Source: Saprolegnia diclina VS20 (lineage: Eukaryota; Oomycota; Saprolegniomycetes; Saprolegniales; Saprolegniaceae). From it: a stretch of DNA of 24,392 nucleotides. The stretch lies in assembly GCF_000281045.1 (NCBI RefSeq), contig NW_008246125.1:77957-102348 (forward strand), read 5' to 3'. Under the pieces are notes generated by a model, which had not been told where the DNA came from, did not search any database, and saw nothing but the letters and a program-made list of their open reading frames with translations. Position 1 is the first letter of the stretch. Each line of letters opens with the position of its first letter. Made by a program: the position numbers and the translations under genes. Shown in pieces: positions 24,207 through 24,392 of the stretch.

Positions 24207-24392
24207 CTAGTAGCCGGTACCACCGTTACCGGGGGTCACACTGCCAGGCGCAACCGTCGGGGCGCCAGTCGGGACCGTCGACGGGTTACCACCGGGCGTC
24301 ACGCCGCCGTTGTTGGGCGTCGGGCCGGGTTTGCCGCCGGTGTTCGAGTTGATGTTAATGTTGGCGTTGGGGTTGACGTTGGGGTTGACGTT
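24207..24392 (-). CDS. 3' end of a low-complexity Asn/Pro/Gly/Thr-rich protein (partial)
   Basis: The minus strand is open from the right edge to a TAG at 24209-24207, giving the last 61 residues of a protein. The sequence starts with the repeat NVNPNVNPNANININ and continues with Gly, Pro and Thr-rich text (TGGKPGPTPNNGG, GAPTVAPGSVTPG) ending in GTGY. Such tails are common as flexible or O-glycosylated stalks of oomycete secreted and wall proteins; the family cannot be named because no domain is in view. A spurious frame seems unlikely because the residue composition is strongly biased and ends cleanly, but no homology supports it. Confidence 0.6.
   Translation of the reverse strand, partial: NVNPNVNPNANININSNTGGKPGPTPNNGGVTPGGNPSTVPTGAPTVAPGSVTPGNGGTGY
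24357..24392 (-). repeat. 12-bp tandem repeat encoding Asn-Val-Asn-Pro
   Basis: On the plus strand the unit GACGTTGGGGTT is repeated at the right edge, with a degenerate GGCGTTGGGGTT copy to its left. On the minus strand it encodes repeats of N-V-N-P. The array continues beyond the window, so its copy number is unknown. Confidence 0.7.

Noticed and set aside
1-24392. Intact transposon or viral insertion
   Set aside because: No long terminal repeats, terminal inverted repeats with target duplications, reverse transcriptase, integrase or DDE core were recognised. The FAR1-like and YqaJ-like genes only have distant mobile or viral affinities.

Overview
The window looks like nuclear DNA of an oomycete, most likely a Saprolegnia/Aphanomyces/Achlya-type water mould. 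Genes are closely packed on both strands, coding sequence is GC-rich, and most introns are only 40-57 nt with GT...TAG ends. Several start codons are preceded by sequences resembling the oomycete Inr/FPR core promoter. All splice models were built by eye from reading frame, splice sites and family conservation; no transcript or database evidence was available.

Layout, left to right: a TMEM184/OST-alpha-type membrane protein (-, 169-1224) is divergent from a FAR1/MULE-like zinc-finger plus SWIM-like protein (+, 1508-2945, four exons). A membrane-anchored polysaccharide deacetylase-like protein (-, 3396-4288, two exons) and an ADF/cofilin (-, 5019-5556, first exon only the ATG) follow. After about 1.77 kb without a recognisable gene come a Rab GDI (+, 7327-8715), a SPIRAL1-like microtubule protein interrupted by a polyglutamine tract (+, 9237-9797), and a YqaJ-like PD-(D/E)XK nuclease-fold protein with a presequence-like N-terminus (+, 10113-11066). 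A C-terminal-motor kinesin-14 (+, 11645-14208, ten exons) converges, with 53 bp between stop codons, on an ankyrin-repeat protein with a mitochondrial-type N-terminus (-, 14262-15948, eleven exons, essentially one repeat per exon). Next is an intronless 1952-residue protein (-, 16391-22249) joining a VLIG/GBP-like GTPase domain, a long Cys/His-rich region and a C-terminal VWA domain. A small ankyrin protein (+, 22916-23593, three exons) and the 3' end of a low-complexity, probably secreted protein (-, from 24207 off the right edge) complete the window.

The genes do not form an operon or one pathway. Three concern the cytoskeleton (cofilin, SPIRAL1-like, kinesin-14) and one vesicle traffic (Rab GDI). 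The most unusual item is the giant GTPase/Cys-rich/VWA protein: its parts resemble modules used in immunity GTPases and in VWA-based complexes, and it is intronless among intron-rich neighbours. The second is the ankyrin gene whose introns separate successive repeats, all in phase 0. A third, cross-gene pattern is that several phase-0 introns with lengths divisible by three have only one in-frame stop, the TAG of their own 3' splice site.
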